From: S015-6 sp964384945
GTDB taxonomy: Bacteria > Desulfobacterota > DSWW01
Assembly: GCA_964384945.1 (NCBI GenBank)
Contig: CAYLMK010000002.1
Span: forward strand, 248,001-312,000
Reading direction: 5' to 3'
Length of the DNA stretch: 64,000 bases
Shown here: positions 42,285 through 50,265 of the stretch, one piece after another
How the letters are laid out: each line of letters starts with the position of its first letter
Numbering within the stretch: the first letter of the stretch is position 1
Notes under the pieces: model-generated
Seen by the model: the letters and a program-made list of their open reading frames with translations, nothing else
The model's database searches: none
What the model was told of the DNA's origin: nothing
Made by a program: the position numbers and the translations under genes

Positions 42285-42303
42285 GCCAGAGAAGGAGGAT
42301 CCC

Positions 42304-42996
42304 ATGCAGGAGAGCGCTTTGCTGCACTTCGTTTCACACCGTTTGCAGGAGGTGGCGCTGGTCTTCATGGCAGTGGTCTACACCATACGGCTCATCTGGA
42401 TCTTCCGCTTCCGGGCAGGCGGGGACCGGCAGCCGCGCACCGGCCGTCTGAACACCGGCCCCATGGTGGGGGCCGCTTACTCCCTGGCCAATATCGCCAT
42501 GCCGTGGTCCATGGAGAGCACGCGAAAGAACCTCTTCTTCTGGGTTCAGTTCGTCCTCTTTCATCTCGGCGTGACGGCCGCCATCACCCTTTCCTTCCTC
42601 ATCCCTTACGTCCCATCGCTTGCGAACAACCCGGTTTCGATCTGGATCGTACGGGTCCTTGTGGGTGCGGCCTTTGTCGTGGGATGCTACCGGATGGTCC
42701 GTCGGATCAGCGTGCCGGTCATGCGGGCCATCAGCACGCCCGACGACTACTTCTCCCTGGGCCTGCTGACCGTCTGGTTCCTATTCGCCTTTTTGTCGGC
42801 CCCCAACGACGTTTCCGGGGGCGAGTGGCATCTGGTTGTCTACTTCGTTCTCACGGCCTTCTTCCTGGTCTATGTGCCCTTCAGCAAGATCTCGCACTAC
42901 CTGTACTATCCCTTCATGAGGTACTACCTGGGCAGACAGCTCGGTTATCGCGGGGTCTACCCGATCCAGCGGTCGGTCCAGCCCGGAAGGGGATGA
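42304..42996 (+). CDS. NarI/DsrM-like membrane cytochrome b
   Basis: 230 aa with about five helices (VALVFMAVVYTIRLIWIF, FFWVQFVLFHLGVTAAITLSFLIPYV, IVRVLVGAAFVVGCY, YFSLGLLTVWFLFAFL, YFVLTAFFLVYVPFSKISHYL). Histidines within helices (FVLFHLG, KISHYLYYPFMRYYLG) fit heme b ligands in the NarI/DsrM/TmcC group, which oxidise or reduce quinones. It precedes an HdrD/DsrK-like protein, the usual partner. Ribosome site aaggagg seven bases before the ATG. Confidence 0.82.
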   Translation: MQESALLHFVSHRLQEVALVFMAVVYTIRLIWIFRFRAGGDRQPRTGRLNTGPMVGAAYSLANIAMPWSMESTRKNLFFWVQFVLFHLGVTAAITLSFLIPYVPSLANNPVSIWIVRVLVGAAFVVGCYRMVRRISVPVMRAISTPDDYFSLGLLTVWFLFAFLSAPNDVSGGEWHLVVYFVLTAFFLVYVPFSKISHYLYYPFMRYYLGRQLGYRGVYPIQRSVQPGRG

Positions 42997-43062
42997 AGCG
43001 GAGATCGCCGGAACGGTTTTCCCATAGGACGATATCTCGAGAGCAAAGGAGCGGAAAGACAA

Positions 43063-44805
43063 ATGAGCGCTGCACCCAGATCAAGAAAGGCCGAGTTGGT
43101 CATTGAAAGGCTCAAGCTGAAACTGAACCGCCAGATGGCCCTGTCCCTGGCAGGGTGCGTGCACTGCGGCATGTGCACCGACGCGTGCCACTACGTGCTG
43201 GCGAACCCGGATGACCCGACGTACGCGCCCGCCTACAAGGCGGACCAGATCCGAAAGCTCTTCAAGAGGCACGTGGATTGGACCGGCAGGGTCTTCCCCT
43301 GGTGGGTGAGCGCGAAGAGCGTTTACACCGACCAGGACCTGGAAGAGCTCAAGGACACCGTATTCGGCAAATGCACGAACTGCCGCCGCTGCACCATCAA
43401 CTGCCCCATGGGCGTGGATTACGCCACCTTCAACCGGATGGCCCGCGGCCTGCTGGTCGCCGCAGGCGTAATGCCGGAAGGCGTGGCCGTGGTGAGCAAG
43501 GACCAGTGGGAGATCGGCAACCAGATGGGGGTACTCAAGGAGGACTACATCGAGACCCTCGAGTGGATGGACGAGGAACTTCAGCAAGAGCTGGGAGTGA
43601 ACCGCACCCTCATCCCCATCGACAAGCCGGGCGCGAAGATCATGTACACGATCAACCCGAGGGAGATCAAATACGACCCACGCACGATCGCGGACGCCGC
43701 CAAGATCTTCACCCTGGCCGGCGAAGACTGGACCATGCCCAGCGAGGGCTGGGACATGACCAACTTCGGGCTCTTCTCGGGCGACGACGATCTGGGCGGA
43801 ACGGTCGCCAAGCGCCTTTACGAGAAGGCGGTTGAACTCGGCGTGGAGAAGGTCGTCATTTCCGAGTGCGGCCACGGCTACCGGTCCACGCGGTGCGAGG
43901 GCCCGAACTGGGGCGGTGTGAGCATCGATTTCCTGATGGAAAGCTCGGTCCTGACCATGCTCCGCTACATCAAAGAGGGCAGAATCCGGGTGGACAAGAC
44001 CCGCAATTCCGTGCCGGTCACCTTCCACGACTCCTGCAACAACGCCCGCAGCTGCGGGCTCTACGAAGAGCCGAGGGAGCTGATCCGGCTCATTTGCACC
44101 GACTTCCGCGAGATGTACCCGAACCGGGCGGAGAACTACTGCTGCACCGGCGGCGGCGGGGCCATGTCCATGTCCGAGTACACCCCGCGGCGCCTGAAGT
44201 CAGGAAAGGTCAAGGCGGACCAACTCCGGGCCACGGGCGCCAAGATCGTCATCACCTCCTGCCACAACTGCGTGGACGGCCTCACCGACCTGATCCGGCA
44301 CTACAAGCTCGACATGGAGGTCACGCAGCTGGTCAACCTGGTCGCCCAGGCGCTGGTCCTCGAGGAGAAGATCGAGATCGCCGAGAAGCCCCGGGCGGAA
44401 CACACCCTGAAGGGGTTCAAGGTCCTCGTGATCGACGACGACGCGGACACGCGGGACTATCTGACCACGTTGCTCCAGGACAACGAAGCGGCCACCCTGA
44501 CGGCCCCCGACGGGATCCGCGGAATCGAGGCGGCGAGGCGCGAGAGGCCGGACCTCATCACGCTCGACCTCTCCATGCCCCACATGGACGGGGGCGAGGT
44601 GTTCGCACGCCTGCGGGAAGACCGGGAAACGCGGGAGATTCCCGTCTGCATCGTCACGGGCAAGCCCGAGCTGAGGAAGCTCATCTACGACAAACCGCAC
44701 CGGCCGCCCGAGGGGTACCTCGACAAACCCGTAGACGAGGAGACGTTCGTGAAGAACGTGCGCAAGATCCTGGAGCTTTCTCACAAGGAGAAGGCTGCGC
44801 ATTGA
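43063..44805 (+). CDS. HdrD/DsrK-like Fe-S protein fused to a response-regulator receiver domain
   Basis: 580 aa. Two 4Fe-4S motifs (C32-C35-C38-C42 in CVHCGMCTDAC; C104-C107-C110-C114 in CTNCRRCTINC) are followed by a CCG region with HDSCNNARSCGLY, NYCCTGGGGAMSM and SCHNC, typical of HdrD/DsrK/TmcB subunits that bind a noncubane cluster. From about residue 447 a complete receiver domain follows: VLVIDDDADTRDYL, phospho-acceptor Asp502 in TLDLSMPHMDGG, the T in IVTGKPE and the K in YLDKPV. HdrD-type proteins normally lack a receiver. The neighbouring kinase could phosphorylate it, coupling signalling to membrane electron flow (inference). Ribosome site ggagcgg. Confidence 0.9.
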   Translation: MSAAPRSRKAELVIERLKLKLNRQMALSLAGCVHCGMCTDACHYVLANPDDPTYAPAYKADQIRKLFKRHVDWTGRVFPWWVSAKSVYTDQDLEELKDTVFGKCTNCRRCTINCPMGVDYATFNRMARGLLVAAGVMPEGVAVVSKDQWEIGNQMGVLKEDYIETLEWMDEELQQELGVNRTLIPIDKPGAKIMYTINPREIKYDPRTIADAAKIFTLAGEDWTMPSEGWDMTNFGLFSGDDDLGGTVAKRLYEKAVELGVEKVVISECGHGYRSTRCEGPNWGGVSIDFLMESSVLTMLRYIKEGRIRVDKTRNSVPVTFHDSCNNARSCGLYEEPRELIRLICTDFREMYPNRAENYCCTGGGGAMSMSEYTPRRLKSGKVKADQLRATGAKIVITSCHNCVDGLTDLIRHYKLDMEVTQLVNLVAQALVLEEKIEIAEKPRAEHTLKGFKVLVIDDDADTRDYLTTLLQDNEAATLTAPDGIRGIEAARRERPDLITLDLSMPHMDGGEVFARLREDRETREIPVCIVTGKPELRKLIYDKPHRPPEGYLDKPVDEETFVKNVRKILELSHKEKAAH

Positions 44806-44827
44806 TTCCGGAAGAAGGGGGCCATGC

Positions 44828-46306
44828 ATGGGAAGTCCGTACAAGAAGTACTTCGACGACATGCCCTGTTACCTGACCGTTCAGGACCCCGAACTGAGGA
44901 TTCTCGACGCAAACCGCCGTTTTCGGAACGACTTCGGCGACCTCGTGGGCGAGTACTGTTACAAGGCTTACAAACACCGTGCCGAGCCGTGCCCCGATTG
45001 CACGGTCATGAAGACCTTTCAGGACGGGGAAAGCTACGGAAGCGAAGAAGTGGTCCGCACACGGGACGGGACCGAGGTGTCGGTCATCGTATACACCCGG
45101 CCGATCCGGGACGAGAAGAACAAGATTGTCGCCGTAATGGAGATGTCCACAGACATCACCGAAATCAAGATGCTCCAGCGGAAGCTGCACGAGAGCCAGC
45201 AGCTCTATCAGCTTCTGTTCGAAGAAGTTCCCTGCTACATATCCGTTCAGGACCGCGATCTGAATGTCGTGCGGGCAAACCGCCGCTTCAAGGAGGACTT
45301 CGGAGACCAGGTCGGGGCCCGCTGCTACGACATCTACAAGCACCGCAAGGAACCTTGCCTCGTCTGTCCCGTGGCCGAAACCTTCCGGGACGGAAGATCC
45401 CACAGCAGTGAAGAGGTGGTCACCTCGAAGTCCGGGGAAGAGATCAACGTCATCGTGCACACCGCACCCATCCGCGACTCCGCCGGGCAGATCAAGGAAG
45501 TCATGGAGATGTCGGCGAACATCACCGACATCCGGCGCCTTCAGTCCCAGCTCACCTCCCTCGGCCTTCTCGTGGGCTCCATCTCCCACGGGATCAAGGG
45601 ACAGCTCACAGGGCTGGACGGAGGCATCTACCTGATGAATTCCGGGTATGCCAAGAACGACCCGAAGCGCGTCGAGAAGGGCTGGACCATGGTCCAGCGG
45701 AACGTGGAACGGATCCGCGGCATGGTCCTCGACATCCTGTACTACGCCAAGGACAGGGAACCGCAGTGGGCTCCTGTCTCGGCGTCGGATCTCCTCAAAG
45801 ACCTCGCGGAGTTGATGGAGAAGAAGGCCCGCGATCTCGGGGTGGAGTTTTTGACAGAGGTTGCGGACGGAGTGGGCGACTTCGAGGGCGACGCGAAGGC
45901 GATCCGCTCGATGCTGACAAACATCCTGGAAAACTCGCTGGACGCCTGCCGCACCGACCTGGAAAAGGAAGGGCACTGGGTTCGGTTCTCGGCCTCGAAG
46001 GACTCCGGAGACGTCGTCTTCCGGATCGAGGACAACGGCACGGGCATCGATCAGGAGACGCGGGAGAAGGTCTTCAGCCTGTTCTTCTCCTCCAAAGGGA
46101 TCGAAGGCACCGGCCTGGGGTTGTTCATCGCGAACAAGATCGTGGCCAGCCACGGCGGAACCATCGAGGTCGACTCCACACCCAAAGTGGGAACGACTTT
46201 CATGGTGAAGATTCCCCAAAGGAGGTCCGTCCGGACCCCGAAGCCGGCCCGGGGAACCGAAGGTTCGGAACCGGCGGGAACCGCACTTGATTCCTGTGCC
46301 GGTTAG
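44828..46306 (+). CDS. PAS-PAS sensor histidine kinase
   Basis: 492-aa soluble kinase without membrane helices. Two PAS domains (about 8-115 and 130-235) are near-duplicates, and each carries a Cys pair: HRAEPCPDC and HRKEPCLVC. The phospho-acceptor His is in SISHGIKGQLTGLDGG (about residue 254). The ATPase domain has N box ILENSLDAC, G1 DNGTGI and GLGLFIANKIVASHGG. The cysteine pairs may bind metal or sense redox state. It lies 22 bp after the HdrD-receiver gene and 12 bp before the first receiver gene, so these should work together. Confidence 0.9.
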   Translation: MGSPYKKYFDDMPCYLTVQDPELRILDANRRFRNDFGDLVGEYCYKAYKHRAEPCPDCTVMKTFQDGESYGSEEVVRTRDGTEVSVIVYTRPIRDEKNKIVAVMEMSTDITEIKMLQRKLHESQQLYQLLFEEVPCYISVQDRDLNVVRANRRFKEDFGDQVGARCYDIYKHRKEPCLVCPVAETFRDGRSHSSEEVVTSKSGEEINVIVHTAPIRDSAGQIKEVMEMSANITDIRRLQSQLTSLGLLVGSISHGIKGQLTGLDGGIYLMNSGYAKNDPKRVEKGWTMVQRNVERIRGMVLDILYYAKDREPQWAPVSASDLLKDLAELMEKKARDLGVEFLTEVADGVGDFEGDAKAIRSMLTNILENSLDACRTDLEKEGHWVRFSASKDSGDVVFRIEDNGTGIDQETREKVFSLFFSSKGIEGTGLGLFIANKIVASHGGTIEVDSTPKVGTTFMVKIPQRRSVRTPKPARGTEGSEPAGTALDSCAG

Positions 46307-46318
46307 CGGGGAGACAGG

Positions 46319-46729
46319 ATGCAAGGCGTGAAAAAGATCCTGATCGTTGACGATGAACCGGACACGATCGCTTACCTGACCGCCGTCCTGGAGGACCACG
46401 CGTTCACCGTCCTCGCGGCCCACAGCGCGGAACGGGGAATGGAGATCCTGAACAGGCAGGGCGCGGACCTGATCCTGGTGGATCTCATGATGCCGGGCGC
46501 CTCGGGCCTGAGCCTGATCCACCGGCTCCGCAGCAACGCGAGGTATGAAGGCATCCCGGTGATCCTGCTGACCGGCAAGGCCGAAGTCCTTCCGGACCGG
46601 GGGCGCACCTACCTGGACCGGTTTCACGTCAGGCCCCCGGAAGGGATCCTGGAGAAGCCTTTTGACCCGGACCATCTCCTGAATGTGGTCAGGCGCCTCG
46701 CGTTCGCAGGCGCCTCCGAGCCGGTTTGA
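46319..46729 (+). CDS. Stand-alone receiver protein 1
   Basis: 136 aa, only a receiver domain: ILIVDDEPDTIAYL, Asp in ILVDLMMPGASG, LLTGKAE and the Lys in EKPFDPDHLL. It has an extended beta4-alpha4 region ending RPPEGILEKP, similar to RPPEGYLDKP in the HdrD fusion, so it was probably copied from or co-evolved with that receiver. No output domain; probably a phosphate relay or a switch for a partner protein. Confidence 0.88.
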   Translation: MQGVKKILIVDDEPDTIAYLTAVLEDHAFTVLAAHSAERGMEILNRQGADLILVDLMMPGASGLSLIHRLRSNARYEGIPVILLTGKAEVLPDRGRTYLDRFHVRPPEGILEKPFDPDHLLNVVRRLAFAGASEPV

Positions 46730-46750
46730 ACCCCTAGAGGAGGGAAGGCC

Positions 46751-47125
46751 ATGGGCAAGAAGATCCTTGTTATCGAAGACGAAGAGGACATCCGGAATTA
46801 CATCCTGACCCTGTTCCAGGACCACGAATACGAGGCCTTGGGCGCGGTAAACGGCCGGGAGGGACTCGCACTGGCTAAGAAGGAGTCCCCGGACCTGATC
46901 ACCCTGGACATCTCCATGCCGGAGAAGTCCGGCATGAAGACCCTGCGGGATCTGCAGGAGGACCCGGCAACCTCGCGGGTTCCGGTCGTGATCGTGACCG
47001 GCGTCTCGGACGACCTGCAGAGCTATATCCGGCACCGCAAACAGCTCAAGCCGCCTGCGGCCTACGTGTTCAAGCCCATTGAGAGGCAGGAGCTTCTCGA
47101 GACAGTCCATCGCCTCCTCGCCTAG
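46751..47125 (+). CDS. Stand-alone receiver protein 2
   Basis: 124 aa single receiver: ILVIEDEEDIRNYI, Asp in LITLDISMPEKSG, IVTGVSD and the Lys in YVFKPIERQELLE. Start ATG 46751 with gaggagg upstream. The third receiver in three kilobases. Arrangement with kinase plus DivK-like receivers beside a cytochrome b/HdrD pair recalls the tmc region of Desulfovibrio (recollection, not checked). Confidence 0.88.
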   Translation: MGKKILVIEDEEDIRNYILTLFQDHEYEALGAVNGREGLALAKKESPDLITLDISMPEKSGMKTLRDLQEDPATSRVPVVIVTGVSDDLQSYIRHRKQLKPPAAYVFKPIERQELLETVHRLLA

Positions 47126-47250
47126 GAGGTTGCCGCAGGCAAGCTGTGCCCGGGATTGCCGGCGAACCCGGTTGATCATCGGGTCCCGACCTGATACAAA
47201 AGGGGTCCGTCCCGCGCTCCGCGCAATCCGATCAAGGAAGGACCCCGGCC

Positions 47251-48138
47251 TTGAGGCGATCCACACGGGCTATGCTTGCCAAGCACGGCTGGCGCATCGA
47301 CCGGTTCCTCCACAATTACATCTACTTCGTCTTCTACTATCCCTACGTGAAGACGGTCCAGCTCTGCCTGCGGGCCGTGAAGGGAATGACCTGGTGCAGG
47401 CCCCTCGCCCCCATCGGCCGGGCGGTTTTCGACCGGTACCACGCCAAGGTGCTGTCGGTGGAAGATACCAGGAAGATCTTCGCCCTGAACGAGGATGTCC
47501 GCCTGGTCTCGGAGAAGAACAAGCGCGCCATACCTTACAGGTACGCCACCAGGATCATCTTTCAGGAGCCGGAATTCATCGTGGTCATGGACTGCCCCTG
47601 CAAGAAGGCCTCGGGACGCTGCGAGCCTCTGCAGTCCTGCATCGCCGTCGGCAAGGATCTGGCCACCTTCTGGCTCGATCACTGCCGGAAATACCACCCG
47701 AGGAAGATCACGCAGGCGGAGGCCCTGGAGATCATCCGGTCGTTTCGGAAGACCGGTCACGTGACGCAGGCGTTCTTCAAGGTGGCCACGGGCGGCTCCA
47801 CCGGAGTCATCTGCAACTGCTGCCCGGACTGCTGCGTGAGCCTCCAGGCAACGAGGATCACCAAGAGGATGGACCCGGCCCTCTCCATGACGGCCCTGTC
47901 CGGCTATTCGGTCTCCTTCGATCCCGAGAAATGCACGCGCTGCAATGCGTGCACGGAAATCTGCCCGGTCAGCGCCCTGTCTTTCGCGGGCGAGGATCGT
48001 CTCTACGACCGGCGGGCTTGCCTGGGCTGCGAGCTCTGCGTGGAGCACTGCCCGGCGGCAGCGCTCCGGCTCTACGTCGACCCCGAGAAACCCTGTCCTC
48101 TGGATCTGGACCGGCTCAGGAGGGAGGCCTCCGCCTGA
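47251..48138 (+). CDS. 4Fe-4S ferredoxin-domain protein with extra cysteine motifs
   Basis: 295 aa. The N-terminal 80 residues are aromatic and basic without clear helices. The centre carries unusual cysteines: MDCPCKKASGRCEPLQSC and ICNCCPDCC. The C-terminal part is a classical 2[4Fe-4S] ferredoxin (CTRCNACTEICPVSAL and CLGCELCVEHCPAAAL). Similar proteins occur beside redox complexes in deltaproteobacteria; exact role unknown. The start is a TTG at 47251 after aaggaagga; ATG 47272 is an alternative. Follows the receivers after 125 bp. Confidence 0.82.
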   Translation: MRRSTRAMLAKHGWRIDRFLHNYIYFVFYYPYVKTVQLCLRAVKGMTWCRPLAPIGRAVFDRYHAKVLSVEDTRKIFALNEDVRLVSEKNKRAIPYRYATRIIFQEPEFIVVMDCPCKKASGRCEPLQSCIAVGKDLATFWLDHCRKYHPRKITQAEALEIIRSFRKTGHVTQAFFKVATGGSTGVICNCCPDCCVSLQATRITKRMDPALSMTALSGYSVSFDPEKCTRCNACTEICPVSALSFAGEDRLYDRRACLGCELCVEHCPAAALRLYVDPEKPCPLDLDRLRREASA

Positions 48139-48160
48139 GCGGGCAGACAGGAGTCTTCCG

Positions 48161-48931
48161 ATGGTGCAAAGGGAAGAAGACGGAATCGCCTATGTTTCGG
48201 CCCGCTGGCCCCTGGATCCGGGCAAGCCGACGCTCATCTTCATCCACGGCGCCGGCGGCTCGCATGTCCTCTGGCTGGGACAGATCGAAGGGCTCGCGGG
48301 GCGGGCAAATGCGGTCGCCCTCGATCTGCCGGGCCACGGCGCGAGCAGGGGCGAGGGGATGGACTCGATCGAGGGGTACGCAAAGGCCGTGGCCGAGTTC
48401 ACCCAAGCCCTCGGTGTGCCCAGGCCCATTCCCTGCGGCCTGAGCATGGGCGGGGCGATCGCCCAGCAACTCCTGCTCGATTATGCAGAAACGTACTGCG
48501 CCGGGGTTCTGATCGGGACCGGCGCCAGGCTGCGGGTCATGCCCATCATCCTGAAGACCATCCAGGAGAACTTCAGCGCCTACATCGACTCCTTCCTCGC
48601 CTTTGCGGCCTCGCCGAAGACCGACCCGGCGCGGCTGCGGCAGATCGCAGAGGCAACGGCCGGAACAAGTCCCCAGGTCGCCCTGGGCGATTTCAAGGCC
48701 TGCGATGCCTTCGACGTGATGGAGCGCCTTCCTTCGATCCGGGTGCCCGTTCTGGTGATCACCTCGCAGGACGACAGGCTCACGCCGCCCAAGTACGGCA
48801 TCTTTCTCGAAGAGAAGATCCCGGGCGCGTCAAGGGTCCACATCCGGGACGCGGGTCATCTGGCCCCGGCCGAGAAGCCCGAGGAGGTGAACCGGGCCGT
48901 CCTGGACTTCCTGGCCCGCGAAGGGCTTTGA
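48161..48931 (+). CDS. Alpha/beta hydrolase
   Basis: 256 aa. IFIHGAGGSHVLW, DLPGHGASRGEG, nucleophile elbow GLSMGGAIAQQL, acid in VITSQDDRLTPP and histidine in DAGHLAPAEKPEEV, giving a complete triad. Ribosome site aggag. Starts 22 bp after the ferredoxin gene and ends the run begun by the Rrf2 gene. Substrate unknown. Confidence 0.88.
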   Translation: MVQREEDGIAYVSARWPLDPGKPTLIFIHGAGGSHVLWLGQIEGLAGRANAVALDLPGHGASRGEGMDSIEGYAKAVAEFTQALGVPRPIPCGLSMGGAIAQQLLLDYAETYCAGVLIGTGARLRVMPIILKTIQENFSAYIDSFLAFAASPKTDPARLRQIAEATAGTSPQVALGDFKACDAFDVMERLPSIRVPVLVITSQDDRLTPPKYGIFLEEKIPGASRVHIRDAGHLAPAEKPEEVNRAVLDFLAREGL

Positions 48932-49329
48932 CAAGCCTCGCCCCCGGGCCTGCCAATTGCGGCTTTCCATTCATGCGTACACAGACTCTAGGATGTCCGG
49001 CACATTGCCGGTGGGGAAGAAGGGCTCCGATGCCTTGGAACGGATGGCCGCTGGAAGCCACGCCCCCGGGGACGCGGCCGGCAGTGCGCCCGTTGCTACA
49101 GGGCCAATCTGAGCGCCGTTCGGGGCAGACGGCCGATACAGCGAGGCGAGGAGCCGATTCCGACGTTGCAGGAGCACCGTCTCGGCGCAATGGATCTTGT
49201 GAAGGACTTTCTAACTATTCGTATACTTATTGAATACAAGAAGACTCAGCCGGCGGGTCTTCCGGGCAGGACGGCGCTCCGCTGCGTGCAGACGGAGGGG
49301 ACCCAGGACGCTGTCGGAGCGGATCGATG
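48932..49329. other. 398-bp convergent intergenic region
   Basis: Lies downstream of the plus-strand hydrolase and the minus-strand cytochrome. I see no gene or convincing terminator. A short AT-rich patch at about 49208-49245 (CTAACTATTCGTATACTTAT) contains the palindrome GTATAC but no clear function. Confidence 0.45.
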
Positions 49330-49896
49330 TCAGCGCGGGTCAGGCAGGATCTTTTCGTAGAACGGCTGCCCGTGCCGCATTTCGTGGCTGTGACAGTCCT
49401 TGCACGGCTGGGAGGATGCGAAGACGATCAGACGGTTGTGGCTCATTTCCTGTTCCATCGGCGCGTGACTCTTGGCATCCTTGCAGGCCGAACACCGGCG
49501 GTTGGGAACGACGCTGTAATAGGCGGGCCCGCGGGCGGGGTCCAGCAGCACCGGCTCCGGGGGCAGACGGATCGGCTCGTCCGGGTCTCTCCGCAAGTGT
49601 TCCCGGACAAACCTCCAGGCCATCCGATGGATTTGCAGCCTCCCAGCCGGGCCGCCCTCCACGTGGCAGTCCGTGCAGGCCGCGTGGAATTTCACGACCC
49701 CCGCCGCCCTCCACCGCCTCACCGGCTCTTTCATCTCATGACAGACGACACACGAGGTCTCCGGAGAGACCCTCACCGCCCATTCGGGCAACAGCAGAAT
49801 GATCAGCAGCAAGGCCAGCGCCGTCACGAGTATCCACAGACTGCCTGATCCGGACCGGACCCGCCGTCCGCCTTCCCGATCGTCCGCCTCTCCCAT
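49330..49896 (-). CDS. NapC/NrfH-like membrane tetraheme cytochrome with one CxxCK motif
   Basis: 188 aa. One N-terminal anchor (LWILVTALALLLIILLL), then heme motifs C49-C52-H53 (CVVCHEM, like heme 1 of NrfH), C74-C77-H78, C135-C138-K139 (CSACK) and C165-C168-H169. NapC/NirT/NrfH proteins take electrons from quinol to periplasmic reductases. The lysine in motif 3 resembles the CxxCK active-site heme of NrfA nitrite reductase and would normally require a special heme lyase. No NrfA is adjacent. An aggaggag ribosome site precedes the ATG; a TTGAC-N4-ATCAA box lies about 70 bp upstream. Confidence 0.85.
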   Translation of the reverse strand: MGEADDREGGRRVRSGSGSLWILVTALALLLIILLLPEWAVRVSPETSCVVCHEMKEPVRRWRAAGVVKFHAACTDCHVEGGPAGRLQIHRMAWRFVREHLRRDPDEPIRLPPEPVLLDPARGPAYYSVVPNRRCSACKDAKSHAPMEQEMSHNRLIVFASSQPCKDCHSHEMRHGQPFYEKILPDPR

Positions 49897-50265
49897 GGGC
49901 CGTCTCCTCCTGGATTTCGCGGTTATCCTATGTACCAGAAAAGCACATCGTGGAGGCCCTTGCCTTGATCCGGGTCAATTGTTCCGGATTCCGGCGCACG
50001 GATGGGGTCGATTTGTCGAGAGATTGCCGCAGGCGTCTTGCCGTCGAAGCGGTGCCCCGCCGCAAGGCGCTCGGCGCCATACAAGAATTGCCTCAGGAGA
50101 CACAGACCGCTCGGAAGAGGAGCCCGGAGGGGCGCCCACGCTCCCTGCGCAGCGACGCCCCCTCCGGTCCGCCATGGGCAGGAACGCTACAGCAACATCC
50201 TGGGCTTGGGCGACTGCCGTGGCTTCGAGGCCTTATCCCCTTTCCCACGCCCCCGCGGGCCGCCC
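49897..50265. other. 369-bp region upstream of the cytochrome gene
   Basis: Holds the Crp/Fnr-type box described at 49965-49978. I find no gene in the rest. Confidence 0.5.
49965..49978 (-). promoter_or_regulatory. Crp/Fnr-family (NNR/DNR-type) box, cytochrome gene
   Basis: On the coding strand the site reads TTGAC-CCGG-ATCAA, matching the NO/anaerobic regulator consensus TTGAC/T-N4-ATCAA. Its distal edge is 82 bp from the start codon. A -10 at class II distance is not obvious; TACATA lies 30 bases after the box. The same motif precedes the NO reductase gene. Confidence 0.65.

Noticed and set aside
48932..49329. Operator or promoter at the GTATAC palindrome near 49215
   Set aside because: It lies downstream of both flanking convergent genes, so there is no gene it could drive.
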